From Fuerstiella sp. (GTDB taxonomy: Bacteria; Planctomycetota; Planctomycetia; Planctomycetales; Planctomycetaceae), in assembly GCA_029941865.1 (NCBI GenBank), contig JAPYTO010000012.1:1-58920 (forward strand): a stretch of 58,920 bases of DNA, given 5' to 3'. Numbering within the stretch: position 1 is the stretch's first letter; every line of letters begins with the position of its first letter. The notes under the pieces are model-generated. The model did no database searches. It was not told the origin of the DNA and saw only the letters and a list, made by a program, of their open reading frames with translations. The position numbers were made by a program, and so were the translations under genes. This document shows positions 1 to 9,420 of this stretch, piece by piece.

Positions 1-164
1 TTCGTTCTTTCGATGACGTGTCCGGCTCGTTCATTGTGGACGTCATGAAACGCGTCTTCGGGGGTTCCCGCGAGAAAATGCTGGCTCAGCTGCTCGGCGG
101 AAAACGCCGTCTGACAGCCGCTGAACGGCGGTTGCTGGAACAGGTTCTGGAGGAGCAGCAATGA
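1..164 (+). CDS. BlaI/MecI-family transcriptional regulator, C-terminal part (5' partial)
   Basis: The reading frame is open from the window edge (first whole codon at base 3) to TGA at 162-164, giving about 53 residues. The visible part has the C-terminal pattern of BlaI/MecI/CopY winged-helix repressors: an F.G.S-type segment (MKRVFGGSREKMLAQLL) and a closing charged helix rich in Arg, Leu and Glu. Members of the family bind a palindromic operator and are inactivated when a BlaR1/MecR1 sensor protease is triggered. The stop overlaps the ATG of the next gene (ATGA), so the two are translationally coupled and very probably form a regulator-sensor pair. The DNA-binding half lies outside the window. 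Confidence 0.75.
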   Translation, partial: RSFDDVSGSFIVDVMKRVFGGSREKMLAQLLGGKRRLTAAERRLLEQVLEEQQ

Positions 165-2407
165 ACGAAGTTTTCGATTCTGCCTATTGGTGTACTCTGC
201 AGGTGACGCTGGTGACCATTTTCGGTCTGGCGTGGTCCGCACTGGCGGCCAGGCACAGTTCTGCCAGAGCATGTTCGATCCTCTGCGTCACCGTCGTCGC
301 TGCAACTTCGTTGACTTTGGTGAGTCCACTGCCGATTCACAGCTGGATAACGGTGACTGTCGATTATTTCGACGCTTCAAGTGACAAATTGACTTCCGCT
401 GATACGCAACGATCGCTGGATGGAGAGTTGCCTCAATCCGCTGGTCAGTCTCAGTCGGATTCTGATCAGGCGGGAATCAGTTTAAGCCAGGTTTTGTCCG
501 CTGCGCGTTTTCTGGCGTCCAATGCTGAACGGCCTCGTCGTGAGAATCCGACGTCGTTCACGATTGCCAGTTGGTGCTGTACTGTGCTGGCAGCTTTTGG
601 TTTCGTCCGGTTGGTGTTCAGCCTGGTTTTCGTTGCGCGGACGCAGCGGCTGGGGATCAGGGTTCGTGATTCGCAGCTGATTGAACTGGTTCAGCAGATG
701 GCGTCACAACTAAGCTGTCAGACTGTCCCGTCGATTCGCGAGAGCCATCGATTGACGAGCGCTGCAGTCGCTGGGTTTTGGCGACCCGTGCTGGTGTTAC
801 CCGACAACTGGCGAGCCTGGACCGCAGACGAACAAAAAGCGGTGGTCGCTCACGAACTGGCTCATATTGTGCGGCATGATTCGACGTGGCGCTGCGTCGC
901 GTCCGGCATATTGGCCATGCATTTCTTCAATCCGCTTGTTCACTGGCTGCTGTATCGAGTGATGTTGTATCAGGAACTGGCGGCAGACGGCATGGCGGCG
1001 GATGTCATCGGTCGTCGCAGCTATCTGCGGTCTCTTTCGGCACTTGCGATTCAACGGGATCACGAAATCAGCAGGCAAGGATGCCCTCACGTGATGCCGG
1101 TCTTCACGGGTCAACTCATCAGGAGAATCAAGATGTTACGTTCCATGGATGGAAGTGAGACGTCATCAGCACAAGGCCGCAACCGCTGGCTGGCATTGCC
1201 AATTGTGGCGGTCGCGATGGTAGGAGTGTCGCCCATTGCCGTTCGCGGCATTGCTCAGCCTCCGAATGACATTGTCGCAAAAGAGCACACGAAGTTACAG
1301 CAAAAGTCGACCGCTCCAAACGTCACGGCTGTGTCTCGTACCAGAATTGAGTCGCCGCCAATCGGAGCGGACCATCGTCTGTTTGGACGTGAACCGGTGT
1401 TGCTTTCTGAGATCGGTCCGAATGATTCCGGCATGGTCGTGCTTCGCATCCGTGAGCTGATGGAACGCCCTGCCGTGCGGGCGTTCGAGCCACTAATCAT
1501 CGGCGGAATCACGGCCTGGTTTCAGTCAGTATTCCCGCATGCAGACGATCCGGTTATTGATTTGAGCGCAATCGAATGGGTTGCCGGCAAGGCGTTTGTT
1601 TCCGTGGACTATGACGCTGACGCACCAGAAGGCAGTAAACACAATCTGCAGTTCGGCACCAGCGGAAGCGGTATGACTGCAAAACTCAGCCGTGAGGTGG
1701 ATATTGCGGCATGGTTGAAACAGAACGTACCTGACACAGTACGTCACGAGATCAAAGGACATGAGGTTTTTCAACTGCCTGTGACTCCGTCCTTTGCCCC
1801 GTTTTCGATCTGGCTCACGGAACGGGACGGCGGAATCATCTCAATTGCGCTGGAAGGCCCCAAGCACGAGGTGACAGACAGTACGACCGTCGATACCATC
1901 TTCGGTAACAAAAATGAATGGATCCAGGAGCCCGTGCCTGGCTGGGGGCGGTCATGGGGCAACGTAGCCGGTGGGCTGATCGGAATCGCGTTTACTGACC
2001 GCCAGGTTACCAACATCGTCGATGTCCGTGATCATGGTACCGAGCTGGCCAACGCGATGGCTCATTTCTCGTCTGCGTTGACTCAACGATGTTCAACGTA
2101 TGCCTGTGCCATCGACACAGACAACTCCGGATCCGGATTCGTAATTCAGACGCGTCTGACACATGTGGCAGAGTCCGGTGCACGTCAGTCGGCCGACGAA
2201 GCACGGAAAATCATCGAGCTGGCCCAGGACGCCGAGAGCACGAAAAACTCCGGTCCGGCGGACCAGGAAATCATTGCCGCAGCTTTCTTGAACACAAGCC
2301 TCGTTATTGAAGAACATGCCGATGGCTCGGCGGATCTGGTTGCAACGACGCCCATGGCAATCTCGGACCTGATTGCCCTGGCCGTAACATCGTTTCAGGA
2401 CGACTAG
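161..2407 (+). CDS. BlaR1/MecR1-like M56 family membrane metallopeptidase
   Basis: 748 residues. The N-terminal half is a BlaR1-type integral membrane protease. Hydrophobic segments lie near residues 12-30, 35-59, 133-158, 246-270 and 345-366. The zinc motif HELAH is at 231-235 and a third-ligand-like Glu sits at 272 in a QELAAD context, as expected for peptidase family M56. In known systems the protease is triggered by an extracytoplasmic signal and causes loss of the BlaI repressor encoded just upstream. The C-terminal part, about residues 395-748, lies beyond the last membrane segment and shows no penicillin-binding SxxK or serine transpeptidase motif, so it is not the usual BlaR1 sensor. 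I do not recognise it. No beta-lactamase gene is nearby, so the signal and target genes are unknown. The start overlaps the upstream stop (ATGA). Confidence 0.85.
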   Translation: MNEVFDSAYWCTLQVTLVTIFGLAWSALAARHSSARACSILCVTVVAATSLTLVSPLPIHSWITVTVDYFDASSDKLTSADTQRSLDGELPQSAGQSQSDSDQAGISLSQVLSAARFLASNAERPRRENPTSFTIASWCCTVLAAFGFVRLVFSLVFVARTQRLGIRVRDSQLIELVQQMASQLSCQTVPSIRESHRLTSAAVAGFWRPVLVLPDNWRAWTADEQKAVVAHELAHIVRHDSTWRCVASGILAMHFFNPLVHWLLYRVMLYQELAADGMAADVIGRRSYLRSLSALAIQRDHEISRQGCPHVMPVFTGQLIRRIKMLRSMDGSETSSAQGRNRWLALPIVAVAMVGVSPIAVRGIAQPPNDIVAKEHTKLQQKSTAPNVTAVSRTRIESPPIGADHRLFGREPVLLSEIGPNDSGMVVLRIRELMERPAVRAFEPLIIGGITAWFQSVFPHADDPVIDLSAIEWVAGKAFVSVDYDADAPEGSKHNLQFGTSGSGMTAKLSREVDIAAWLKQNVPDTVRHEIKGHEVFQLPVTPSFAPFSIWLTERDGGIISIALEGPKHEVTDSTTVDTIFGNKNEWIQEPVPGWGRSWGNVAGGLIGIAFTDRQVTNIVDVRDHGTELANAMAHFSSALTQRCSTYACAIDTDNSGSGFVIQTRLTHVAESGARQSADEARKIIELAQDAESTKNSGPADQEIIAAAFLNTSLVIEEHADGSADLVATTPMAISDLIALAVTSFQDD

Positions 2408-2562
2408 CGCGAGCTGCTGTGCGTATACCAGACGGACCCTGCACCGCGTGTTGCCTGTGCCACCTGCTGTGCCTGTGGAGCAATTCGTTTAACCGCGTGG
2501 GCAACGCTCAACGCTCAAGCGCGGCCCGCTGGGCACGGCGGTTAAACGACAGCATCACGCGT

Positions 2563-4437
2563 TTACGGTTGTCCGACGATTCCGAGTTCTGAGATGGATG
2601 CCCAGGGACCTCCGTTGACTTCGGACAGCACGCGGACGCGGACAAATCGGCCTCTGACCGGTTCACACACGATTTCCTGAGCTTGTTTTGTTTTGCGGAA
2701 CGTCGCTTTGGTGACAGGTCCGTCGAACTTGTCAGACGACGTCGATATGCTGATCTCGCAGTTTTTGATCGCTCCATTCCAGCCGCCGTCCTGTCGTGCC
2801 AGATAACGAAAGCCGCGAACTTCGTATCCCTTGCCCAGATCAATCACCAGCTCATGCGGATGCACAAGTGGCTTTGGATTGAAGCTCGTGTGCCAATGAG
2901 TTTTGGGGTTGCCGTCGAGAATGTCGATCGCTTTGTGAGAGGTGGTCTGACTGCTGAACCGCAGGATGCGGAAATCATCGTTGGGCAGCAGACCCTCTTT
3001 GGGCAGGACGTTGGCCTGCGATGATCGTTTTGGTTTACCGCCAAATTTGGCCTGCCGGTCACGTTCGTGTATGGCACGATCAAAAAAAGTGCCTTCGATG
3101 GCTGGCGTGTGAGCCTGTTTCGCAAAGCCCATCATTGTGGCCAGAACATCATTGTTTTCGACGGCCAGATCCGTAGTTTCACTGACGTCCGTTTCCAGGT
3201 TGTACAGTTCCCACGCTTTACCCCGTGGCTGAATGGCTTTCCAATTGCCCATGCGAACGGCCGTCTGTCCGCCGATCTCCCAGTACAAATACTGGTGCTG
3301 TTCCTGCTTCCGCCCGGCGGCAGATTCGCCCAGCAGTTCGGGAACAATCGAGATTCCGTCGCTGTCGGATGGTGTTTTGGCGCCGCACAGTTCAGCGACG
3401 GTTGGCATGAAGTCCGGAAAATACCACAGCAAGTCGCTGACCTGCCCGGGTGCAATTCTGCCGGGCCAGCGAGCCATCATCGGGATTCGTAAACCGCCTT
3501 CGTAGAGTTGACCTTTGCGGCCTCGGAATTCAACGCCGGTTGCTGGATCCTTATTGGCTCCGTGAAAACCGCGGGGGTGTTCTTTGCTGCCGAAGTAATC
3601 GTTGCCTCCGTTGTCGCCACAGAAAAAGACGATCGTGTTCTTCTCCAGGTCCAGTTCGCGCAACAGGTCCAGGACTTCGCCGACTTCCCGATCGACCATC
3701 GTGACCATGGCCGCGTAACGCTTTGCCTGTTCGGGCCAGTCTTTGTCTTTGTAGATTTGCCACGCAGGATCAGCATCGGGAATGTCAAAAATCCCGTGAG
3801 GCGGTGTGATCGGCATGTAGCAGAAGAACGGCTGGTCTTGATTGTCACGAATGAATTTTTTCGCAGCGTCATGAATGACATACTGCGAATACGTTTCTCC
3901 GTCACTGTTGCCGTGATTGTTCTTTAATGGAACTTCTTCGCTGTTACGAACCAGGTAGGGTGGGTAATACGTGTGTGCGTGAACCTGGTCGTAGTATCCC
4001 AGGAACGTGTCGAAACCATGTTTTTCCGGCACGCCCGTCGACCCGCGTCCGCCGCAGCCCCATTTTCCAAACCCGCCGGTTGCGTAGCCAACGTCCTTTA
4101 GCATCGATGCGACGGTTGCTTCATCGGCACGCAGTGGTGTGCCGCCGCCGTTAACACGGACAGAAGTATGTCCGCTGTGCTTGCCCGTCATCAGACAACA
4201 GCGCGTCGGAGCACAGACGGCGGAACCGGCCAATGCCTGTGTAAACCGAATACCTTCCGCCGCCATCGCGTCGATGCGTGGCGTTTTGATATTCGGATTA
4301 CCCATGCACGAAAGCTCGTAGTACCCAAGCTCGTCGGCCATGATGTAGACAACGTTGGCCTGATCGGCTGATGCTGTGGTCGCATCGAAGGCCAGACCAA
4401 CGGTGATCACGACGGCAATGAGAATGAGACGGAACAT
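2563..4437 (-). CDS. Secreted sulfatase with C-terminal discoidin-like domain
   Basis: 624 residues. A signal peptide (about residues 1-25, ending TTASA) is followed by a sulfatase domain. The formylglycine motif is C75-A-P-T-R79, so it needs activation by a formylglycine-generating enzyme, not encoded here. Near the N-terminus the usual D-D-x-G-Y-G-D is replaced by ADELGYYELSCMGN; this variant keeps acidic residues at the metal site. Residues from about 480 to the end look like an F5/8 type C (discoidin, galactose-binding-like) domain with typical aromatic and G.W positions, suggesting attachment to carbohydrate. Expected role: periplasmic or extracellular release of sulfate from sulfated glycans. 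It lies 116 bases downstream of a frameshifted FAD/NAD(P) gene on the same strand and converges with the BlaR1-like gene. Confidence 0.9.
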   Translation of the reverse strand: MFRLILIAVVITVGLAFDATTASADQANVVYIMADELGYYELSCMGNPNIKTPRIDAMAAEGIRFTQALAGSAVCAPTRCCLMTGKHSGHTSVRVNGGGTPLRADEATVASMLKDVGYATGGFGKWGCGGRGSTGVPEKHGFDTFLGYYDQVHAHTYYPPYLVRNSEEVPLKNNHGNSDGETYSQYVIHDAAKKFIRDNQDQPFFCYMPITPPHGIFDIPDADPAWQIYKDKDWPEQAKRYAAMVTMVDREVGEVLDLLRELDLEKNTIVFFCGDNGGNDYFGSKEHPRGFHGANKDPATGVEFRGRKGQLYEGGLRIPMMARWPGRIAPGQVSDLLWYFPDFMPTVAELCGAKTPSDSDGISIVPELLGESAAGRKQEQHQYLYWEIGGQTAVRMGNWKAIQPRGKAWELYNLETDVSETTDLAVENNDVLATMMGFAKQAHTPAIEGTFFDRAIHERDRQAKFGGKPKRSSQANVLPKEGLLPNDDFRILRFSSQTTSHKAIDILDGNPKTHWHTSFNPKPLVHPHELVIDLGKGYEVRGFRYLARQDGGWNGAIKNCEISISTSSDKFDGPVTKATFRKTKQAQEIVCEPVRGRFVRVRVLSEVNGGPWASISELGIVGQP

Positions 4438-4553
4438 GGTGAGAGCCTTGAGAGAGTATTCAACTGGTGGCTGTCGCGAATCAGAGAATTCGAACCACCG
4501 CCCCGATGTTAACTGCCGTTCCAGGCAGGCTCAACACTCAGCCCCGGCTCGAT

Positions 4554-5974
4554 TCAGATGTAGTACTCAATGACGTCTGCTTCCGGAACCGACGCGGGCT
4601 CACGCTGCAGAAGGACTTCGGCAACTCGCATCGCCTGGCCTCGAAGTTCGGGAACGGCAGTGGTCTCCCACAGCGTGCCTTTAAGCAGCGGACCGATTGC
4701 ATACAGACACGATGAAGCCTTGCGCTCGCGGTCAATGACGGCAAAATCGTCGTCAATCTGAATACCAAGGTCGAGTTCATCACTACAAACCAATCCCTTT
4801 GCCAACAGATTATCGAACAGCGGCAGTCCCGTTTGTGAAAATGTGATTGTGGCCCCGTGCAGTTGATGATCAGATCACCTGACTGAATCAACTCGTTTCC
4901 GTCGGCATCGCGCAGGACGACGTCAATGTGCTGCTCGCCTGGTATCAGGTTCTCAATCGTGCCGGAAACAATCTGTAATCTTCCCGAATCCAGAGCGTCG
5001 GTCACCTTGTTGTGAATCGACACCGCTATTCGGTGGCGAGTGACGTTCCAGATAGCGGCGTCGCGTTTCAGGAACTCTCTCTTGTCCGCTGTCGACAGGT
5101 TCCGCCACAGCCGCTGCGTGTGTGGCCGCAGTTTGTCGATGGCGATCGCTGAATTCTGACTCATCTGCCTCAGTCGATCTCGGTGCTGTTGCACGATTGC
5201 TCGCAGTTCCGCCAGCCCCATTGAATCGACCTCGGCAGGAAGATAGTCCTGGTAAGCGATACCTCGGAAGTGCGACTTGGGCAGCATCCCGTGCCGTGAC
5301 ACAGCGACGATTTTTCCATCCCAGCCAATTTCCGCAAGTGTCAGGACGATGTCCACCATGGTCAGGCCGGTACCGAGCAGCACAACCCTGCCTCCTGGGG
5401 GCGGCAGTCGGCTGAGCCAGTCGTCCCACGGATCCGAGCGATACCGGGGGTCGTGTCGCAACGGCGACGTTGACGGGAACGCACCTGGCGGCTGATTGCC
5501 GGTGGCCAACACAACCTGTTCGGCATCGACGGTGTCGCCGCCCTTCAACAGGACTGTCAGACCTTCGTGATTGACTGCAACGTCGACCGCCTCGTCGTCG
5601 ATAGACTCAACCTTGACCCGACACCGCGCGTCAATGGGATGCAGACATGTTTCCAGCAGCCCCCGTATGTAATCACCATAGACACGGCGCGGCGCAAACA
5701 TTTGGCGGAGTTCTGCCTCCGACGTGTTCCTGAAGTCATGGCGCGACCGGAGCCAATCCACAAAGTGCGACGGCATGTCGGGCAATGCTGACATGTTTCT
5801 CGCGGCAACGTTCAGAAGATGCTCGACACGCGTTGTCCCGTAAGCCGTCCCGCGCCCCAGCGGTCGCTTCGCGTTGATGATCACCACCCGCATGTCATGG
5901 TCACTCAGGCGGGCAAGATTCACTGCCGCCATTGTGCCGGAGAACCCTCCACCAACGATCGCAATCGTAGTCAT
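4554..5974 (-). pseudogene. FAD/NAD(P)-binding protein (YdhS-like), interrupted by a -1 frameshift
   Basis: The first frame starts at 5974 with a dinucleotide-binding motif (VGGGFSGTMAA) and reads as a family member (NAD_binding_9 type, related to E. coli YdhS) as far as INCTGPQSHF near 4840. That frame then becomes an unrelated Arg/Cys-rich tail and stops at 4538. The family-like C-terminus (SQTGLPLFDNLLAKGLV, then TLWETTAVPE) continues in another frame and stops at 4554. Adding one base to the A4 run at 4838-4841 (T4 on the coding strand) would restore a continuous protein of about 473 residues. The family binds FAD and a nicotinamide cofactor; its substrate is unknown. Either the gene is broken, or the base was lost by sequencing or assembly error; a programmed frameshift is least likely because no typical slippery site is evident. 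Confidence 0.75.
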
Positions 5975-6292
5975 GAGTAACCCTTCCTGATGAACTGCTG
6001 CCGCAAGCAGCGCTGCTGACCGAGTCGTTGCTGATATTCATTTCATCGCAGCCTTGCGACCTGAAAACCCAACGGAAATCTGACATTCAACAACGTGTTC
6101 GTGCCGCAGGGTACCACAAGACAACGGATTATTGGTCTGATCCGGAACCGGCAAATTGAAAAGATACTTCAGCCGCGTTGGGATCGATTCGATTTTCTGC
6201 GACAATGAATGGTCCGCATTCATCTGGAAACTGCAACTCGACTGGCATTGAGTGGTCCGCACATCGGACGCTTTCCTCCAACAGGCTGAACA
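5975..6292. other. Divergent intergenic region, 318 bases
   Basis: This lies between the start of the frameshifted FAD gene (minus) and a sulfatase (plus), so it should hold both promoters. No convincing -35/-10 pair, operator palindrome or small gene was recognised. Confidence 0.4.
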
Positions 6293-7831
6293 ATGAAACA
6301 TATCCACGCTGTACTATCCGTCCTGCTCCTGACCATCGTTGGCTCGGCAAGCGCAAACGCAGCGGCTCCGGCACGACCCAACATCGTCGTCTTCCTGGTC
6401 GACGACATGGGTGTGATGGATACCTCGGTACCGTTTCTGACCGACAACGCCGGACAGCCGAAACGCTATCCGCTCAACGATTATTACCGCACGCCCAACA
6501 TGCAGCGTCTGGCTGCGCTGGGGATTCGCTTCAACAACTTCTATGCCATGAGCGTGTGTTCGCCGACGCGTATCTCCATCATGACCGGGCAGAACGCCGC
6601 TCGACATCATGCCACAAACTGGATCAATCCACGGAGCGACAATCGCGGACCGCAAGGGCCGCCGGATTGGAACTGGAAAGGACTGAAAAGTAACAGCGTG
6701 ACACTGCCAGGCCTGCTGCAGGATGCCGGGTACCGCACGATTCATGTGGGCAAGGCACACTTTGGGCCAGACGATTCGCCTGGTGCGGAACCTCTTAACC
6801 TGGGGTTCAACGTCAATGTGGCGGGAGCTTCTTTTGGAGCACCCGGAAGTTATTACGGCAGTGAGAACTACGGTCTTGGCACGAAACGAGAGCACCACGC
6901 CGTGCCGCACCTGAAGAAGTATCACGGCACAGAAACCTTTCTGACCGAAGCGTTGACGATCGAAGCGAAGCAGCGTCTGACGGACACAGTGAAGGCCGAC
7001 GAACCGTTTTACCTGTACATGTCGCACTACGCCGTGCACGCACCGTTTCATTCCGACCCGCGTTTCGCTGACAACTACGTGGACTCCGGCAAACCGAAGA
7101 GTGCACAGGCGTTTGCCACTTTGATTGAAGGGATGGACAAATCGCTGGGTGATATTCTGGATCATCTGGAAGTACTGGGTGTTGCTGAAAACACGCTGGT
7201 TTTTTTTCTGGGCGATAATGGATCTGACGCGCCGCTTGGTCATCAGCACGCGGTCGCCTGTGCCGCTCCACTGCGTGGCAAGAAGGGAGCTCACTACGAA
7301 GGTGGCATGCGAGTACCGTTCATTGCCGCGTGGGCAAAACCTGCGACCGCCAATCCCCACCAGGAGAAACTGTCCATCCCAGCCGGAACAATCCACACTC
7401 AACTGGCCGCCGTGCAGGACCTGTTCCCGACCATCACCAGCATCGTGGGGGCGAAGTCGCCGAAGCATCACGTCATTGACGGTTTGAATATGGAAACATT
7501 GTTGACCGGTAACCGCGATCAATCTCGCAAAGAGAGTTTTCTGATGCACTACCCGCATGCACCGCATCGCAGCGACTACTTCACCAGCTATCGAAACGGG
7601 GACTGGAAAGTCATCTACCACTACTTTCCGACCAAAGTTTCCGAAGACTCACACTATCAGCTCTACAACCTTGCCGACGATCCATTTGAATCCACCAACG
7701 TTGCGTCAACAGAACCGAACCGACTCCGCAGCATGATGCAGGAACTGACAGCCAGCCTCGAACAACACAACGCTCTGTATCCCGTCACAACGAAAAACGG
7801 CTCCACGCCGGCGAAACCAACGTTGCCATGA
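6293..7831 (+). CDS. Secreted sulfatase (arylsulfatase type)
   Basis: 512 residues. A signal peptide runs to about residue 24 (LLLTIVGSASANAA). The mature protein opens with PNIVVFLVDDMG, giving the paired Asp metal ligands, and the formylglycine site is C89-S-P-T-R93. A second metal-site segment FLGDNGSD appears in the middle, and the ending follows the usual pattern (NGDWKVIYHY, then YNLADDPFE). Length and layout fit a complete family S1 sulfatase without an extra binding domain. It should hydrolyse sulfate esters on glycans outside the cytoplasm; the substrate cannot be read from the sequence. It is divergent from the FAD gene and is followed 209 bases later by a RodA-like gene. Confidence 0.9.
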   Translation: MKHIHAVLSVLLLTIVGSASANAAAPARPNIVVFLVDDMGVMDTSVPFLTDNAGQPKRYPLNDYYRTPNMQRLAALGIRFNNFYAMSVCSPTRISIMTGQNAARHHATNWINPRSDNRGPQGPPDWNWKGLKSNSVTLPGLLQDAGYRTIHVGKAHFGPDDSPGAEPLNLGFNVNVAGASFGAPGSYYGSENYGLGTKREHHAVPHLKKYHGTETFLTEALTIEAKQRLTDTVKADEPFYLYMSHYAVHAPFHSDPRFADNYVDSGKPKSAQAFATLIEGMDKSLGDILDHLEVLGVAENTLVFFLGDNGSDAPLGHQHAVACAAPLRGKKGAHYEGGMRVPFIAAWAKPATANPHQEKLSIPAGTIHTQLAAVQDLFPTITSIVGAKSPKHHVIDGLNMETLLTGNRDQSRKESFLMHYPHAPHRSDYFTSYRNGDWKVIYHYFPTKVSEDSHYQLYNLADDPFESTNVASTEPNRLRSMMQELTASLEQHNALYPVTTKNGSTPAKPTLP

Positions 7832-8040
7832 GGCGCAACGGTGAGCCCGACTCTGACACCGCAAAATCTGCGTACTTCACGTTCCGCAGAAATTGATGGC
7901 GATGAAGCGGTCGTTACTCAGCGTGACACGTCTGTTGGCCATGCGTTGACTCTCCTCACGCCTTGGCACTCGCATTGCGATCAGGTAAGAATTGACGTAC
8001 TCGATTTCCGCTCACAACTCGTCCTCAGAACGCTCCATTC

Positions 8041-9144
8041 GTGATTCACTGGCTTCGCAACGTCCCATTCAGCATTCTTGCCGCCTGCATGCTGATCTCT
8101 GTGATCGGCCTGTTTGGCCTGCAGCGAGCGGACGAACTGTACGGGGCGTCCAGACTGTTCGAACGACAGCTGATCTGGATCGGCATGGCGTGGCCGGCAA
8201 TGCTGGCCGTTACCCTGGTTTCGTATCGTCCGTTACGACACCTCAGTCCATGGCTGTACATTGGCAGCCTGTTGCTACTGGTGTTTGTCCTGTTCATGCC
8301 GCCGATCAACGGTTCACGACGCTGGATTCCTTTGGGGCTGTTTGACTTTCAGCCCAGCGAACCAGCCCGACTGGCTTTTATTCTGGCGCTCGCGCATTAT
8401 CTGATGCACCGTGATTCGCAGAAAACCGTGCGAGGATTGTTGCCGCCATTCGTCATGACAATGCTGCCGCTGCTGTTGATTCTGCGAGAACCGGACCTGG
8501 GAACAGCCATGTTGTTTCTGCCAATTCTGTACGCCATGCTGTTTGTAGCCGGCGCCCGACCGACGCATCTGCTGGTCGCGGCATTGATCGGTGTCGCGAT
8601 GTTGCCGTTGATGTGGCAGCAAATGAGCCGCGAGCAGAAATCCCGCGTCGTGATGGTCTTTAACCAGACAGACGGCGGCCTGGCACCATCCGGAGATGGA
8701 TTTCATCTGCACCAATCCAAGCAGGTGTTTGCGCTGGGAGGCCTGTGGGGCAGCATCAGCCATGACGAACCGATTATCGACGATCCGTCTGCGTATGTGC
8801 TGCCCGCCGCCAGAACGGATTTCATCCTGTCCGTCATCGCTGAACGCTACGGCGTTGTGGGGGCGGCCGTATTGCTGCTGTTGTACTTAGTGATCGTGGT
8901 GCAGGGTCTCGCGATCGCGAAACGAACAAAGGAACCATTCGGTCGACTGGCGGCGGTCGGAATTGTCACGATGATTGCAACTCAGGCTCTCATCAACGCC
9001 AGCATGACCGTCGGACTGATGCCGATTACGGGAATCACTCTGCCCATGTGCAGCTATGGTGGGTCCAGCCTGCTGTCGACGTGTATCGCGGTGGGACTGC
9101 TGATGAACATCTCGATGCACCCGGGGTACGAAGTTGCCGGGTAG
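8041..9144 (+). CDS. rodA: FtsW/RodA/SpoVE family cell-wall polymerase, RodA-like
   Basis: 367 residues, with GTG as the chosen start because it preserves the whole first membrane helix (FSILAACMLISVIGLFGL); the in-frame ATG at 8089 would cut into it. No clear Shine-Dalgarno sequence precedes it. There are about nine to ten hydrophobic helices. Family marks are the REPDLGTAM segment, which carries the catalytic Asp region, and the C-terminal GITLPMCSYGGSSLLST. SEDS proteins polymerise lipid II glycan strands; RodA works with a class B penicillin-binding protein and the Mre system during elongation. None of those partners is adjacent here. Short length and lack of an extended N-terminus favour RodA over FtsW, but the two cannot be fully separated by eye. 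Confidence 0.85.
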   Translation: MIHWLRNVPFSILAACMLISVIGLFGLQRADELYGASRLFERQLIWIGMAWPAMLAVTLVSYRPLRHLSPWLYIGSLLLLVFVLFMPPINGSRRWIPLGLFDFQPSEPARLAFILALAHYLMHRDSQKTVRGLLPPFVMTMLPLLLILREPDLGTAMLFLPILYAMLFVAGARPTHLLVAALIGVAMLPLMWQQMSREQKSRVVMVFNQTDGGLAPSGDGFHLHQSKQVFALGGLWGSISHDEPIIDDPSAYVLPAARTDFILSVIAERYGVVGAAVLLLLYLVIVVQGLAIAKRTKEPFGRLAAVGIVTMIATQALINASMTVGLMPITGITLPMCSYGGSSLLSTCIAVGLLMNISMHPGYEVAG

Positions 9145-9180
9145 TTTCGACCGTCAATCGATCACAAGAAACGTTTCTCC

Positions 9181-9381
9181 ATGAACAACAACGACGATAA
9201 AACAGCTGCAAGTGACGCGAACGCTGAAAATGATTCGGTCGAAAACGATCCTCTGGAAAATTCTGACGCCCGCGCAGTGCCATCCGTGGTTCCGGGCTGG
9301 ACGTGTCCGAAATGCGGCACTGACGTCGAGTTCCCTCGGGACTCCTGCTGGAACTGTCTCTACAATCCGAGTGCCTGCTGA
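9181..9381 (+). CDS. Small zinc-ribbon protein
   Basis: 66 residues, starting 36 bases after the RodA-like gene. The first half is acidic and low in complexity (Asn, Asp, Glu), probably disordered. The second half has two CxxC knuckles (CPKC and CWNC, 14 residues apart), the pattern of a one-domain zinc ribbon. There is no signal peptide, so it is probably cytoplasmic. Function is not recognised. The short gap suggests co-transcription with the upstream gene, and the two-knuckle pattern argues that it is a real gene rather than a chance frame. Confidence 0.6.
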   Translation: MNNNDDKTAASDANAENDSVENDPLENSDARAVPSVVPGWTCPKCGTDVEFPRDSCWNCLYNPSAC

Positions 9382-9420
9382 CATTTCTTTTTGCCCACCC
9401 ATGGCTGCCGATCCTTCGTT

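Noticed and set aside
4538..4840. The tail of the first FAD/NAD(P) frame (to 4538) as a real C-terminus
   Set aside because: The tail is Arg/Cys-rich and unlike the family, while the other frame ending at 4554 gives the expected C-terminus.
4830..4845. Programmed frameshift in the FAD/NAD(P) gene
   Set aside because: No typical slippery heptamer or stimulating structure was seen; mutation or sequencing error is simpler.
6314..7621. 435-codon open frame on the minus strand opposite the second sulfatase
   Set aside because: It mirrors a sulfatase with all its motifs on the plus strand; its product has no recognisable motif and is rich in Arg, Val and His as antisense frames of G+C-rich genes are.
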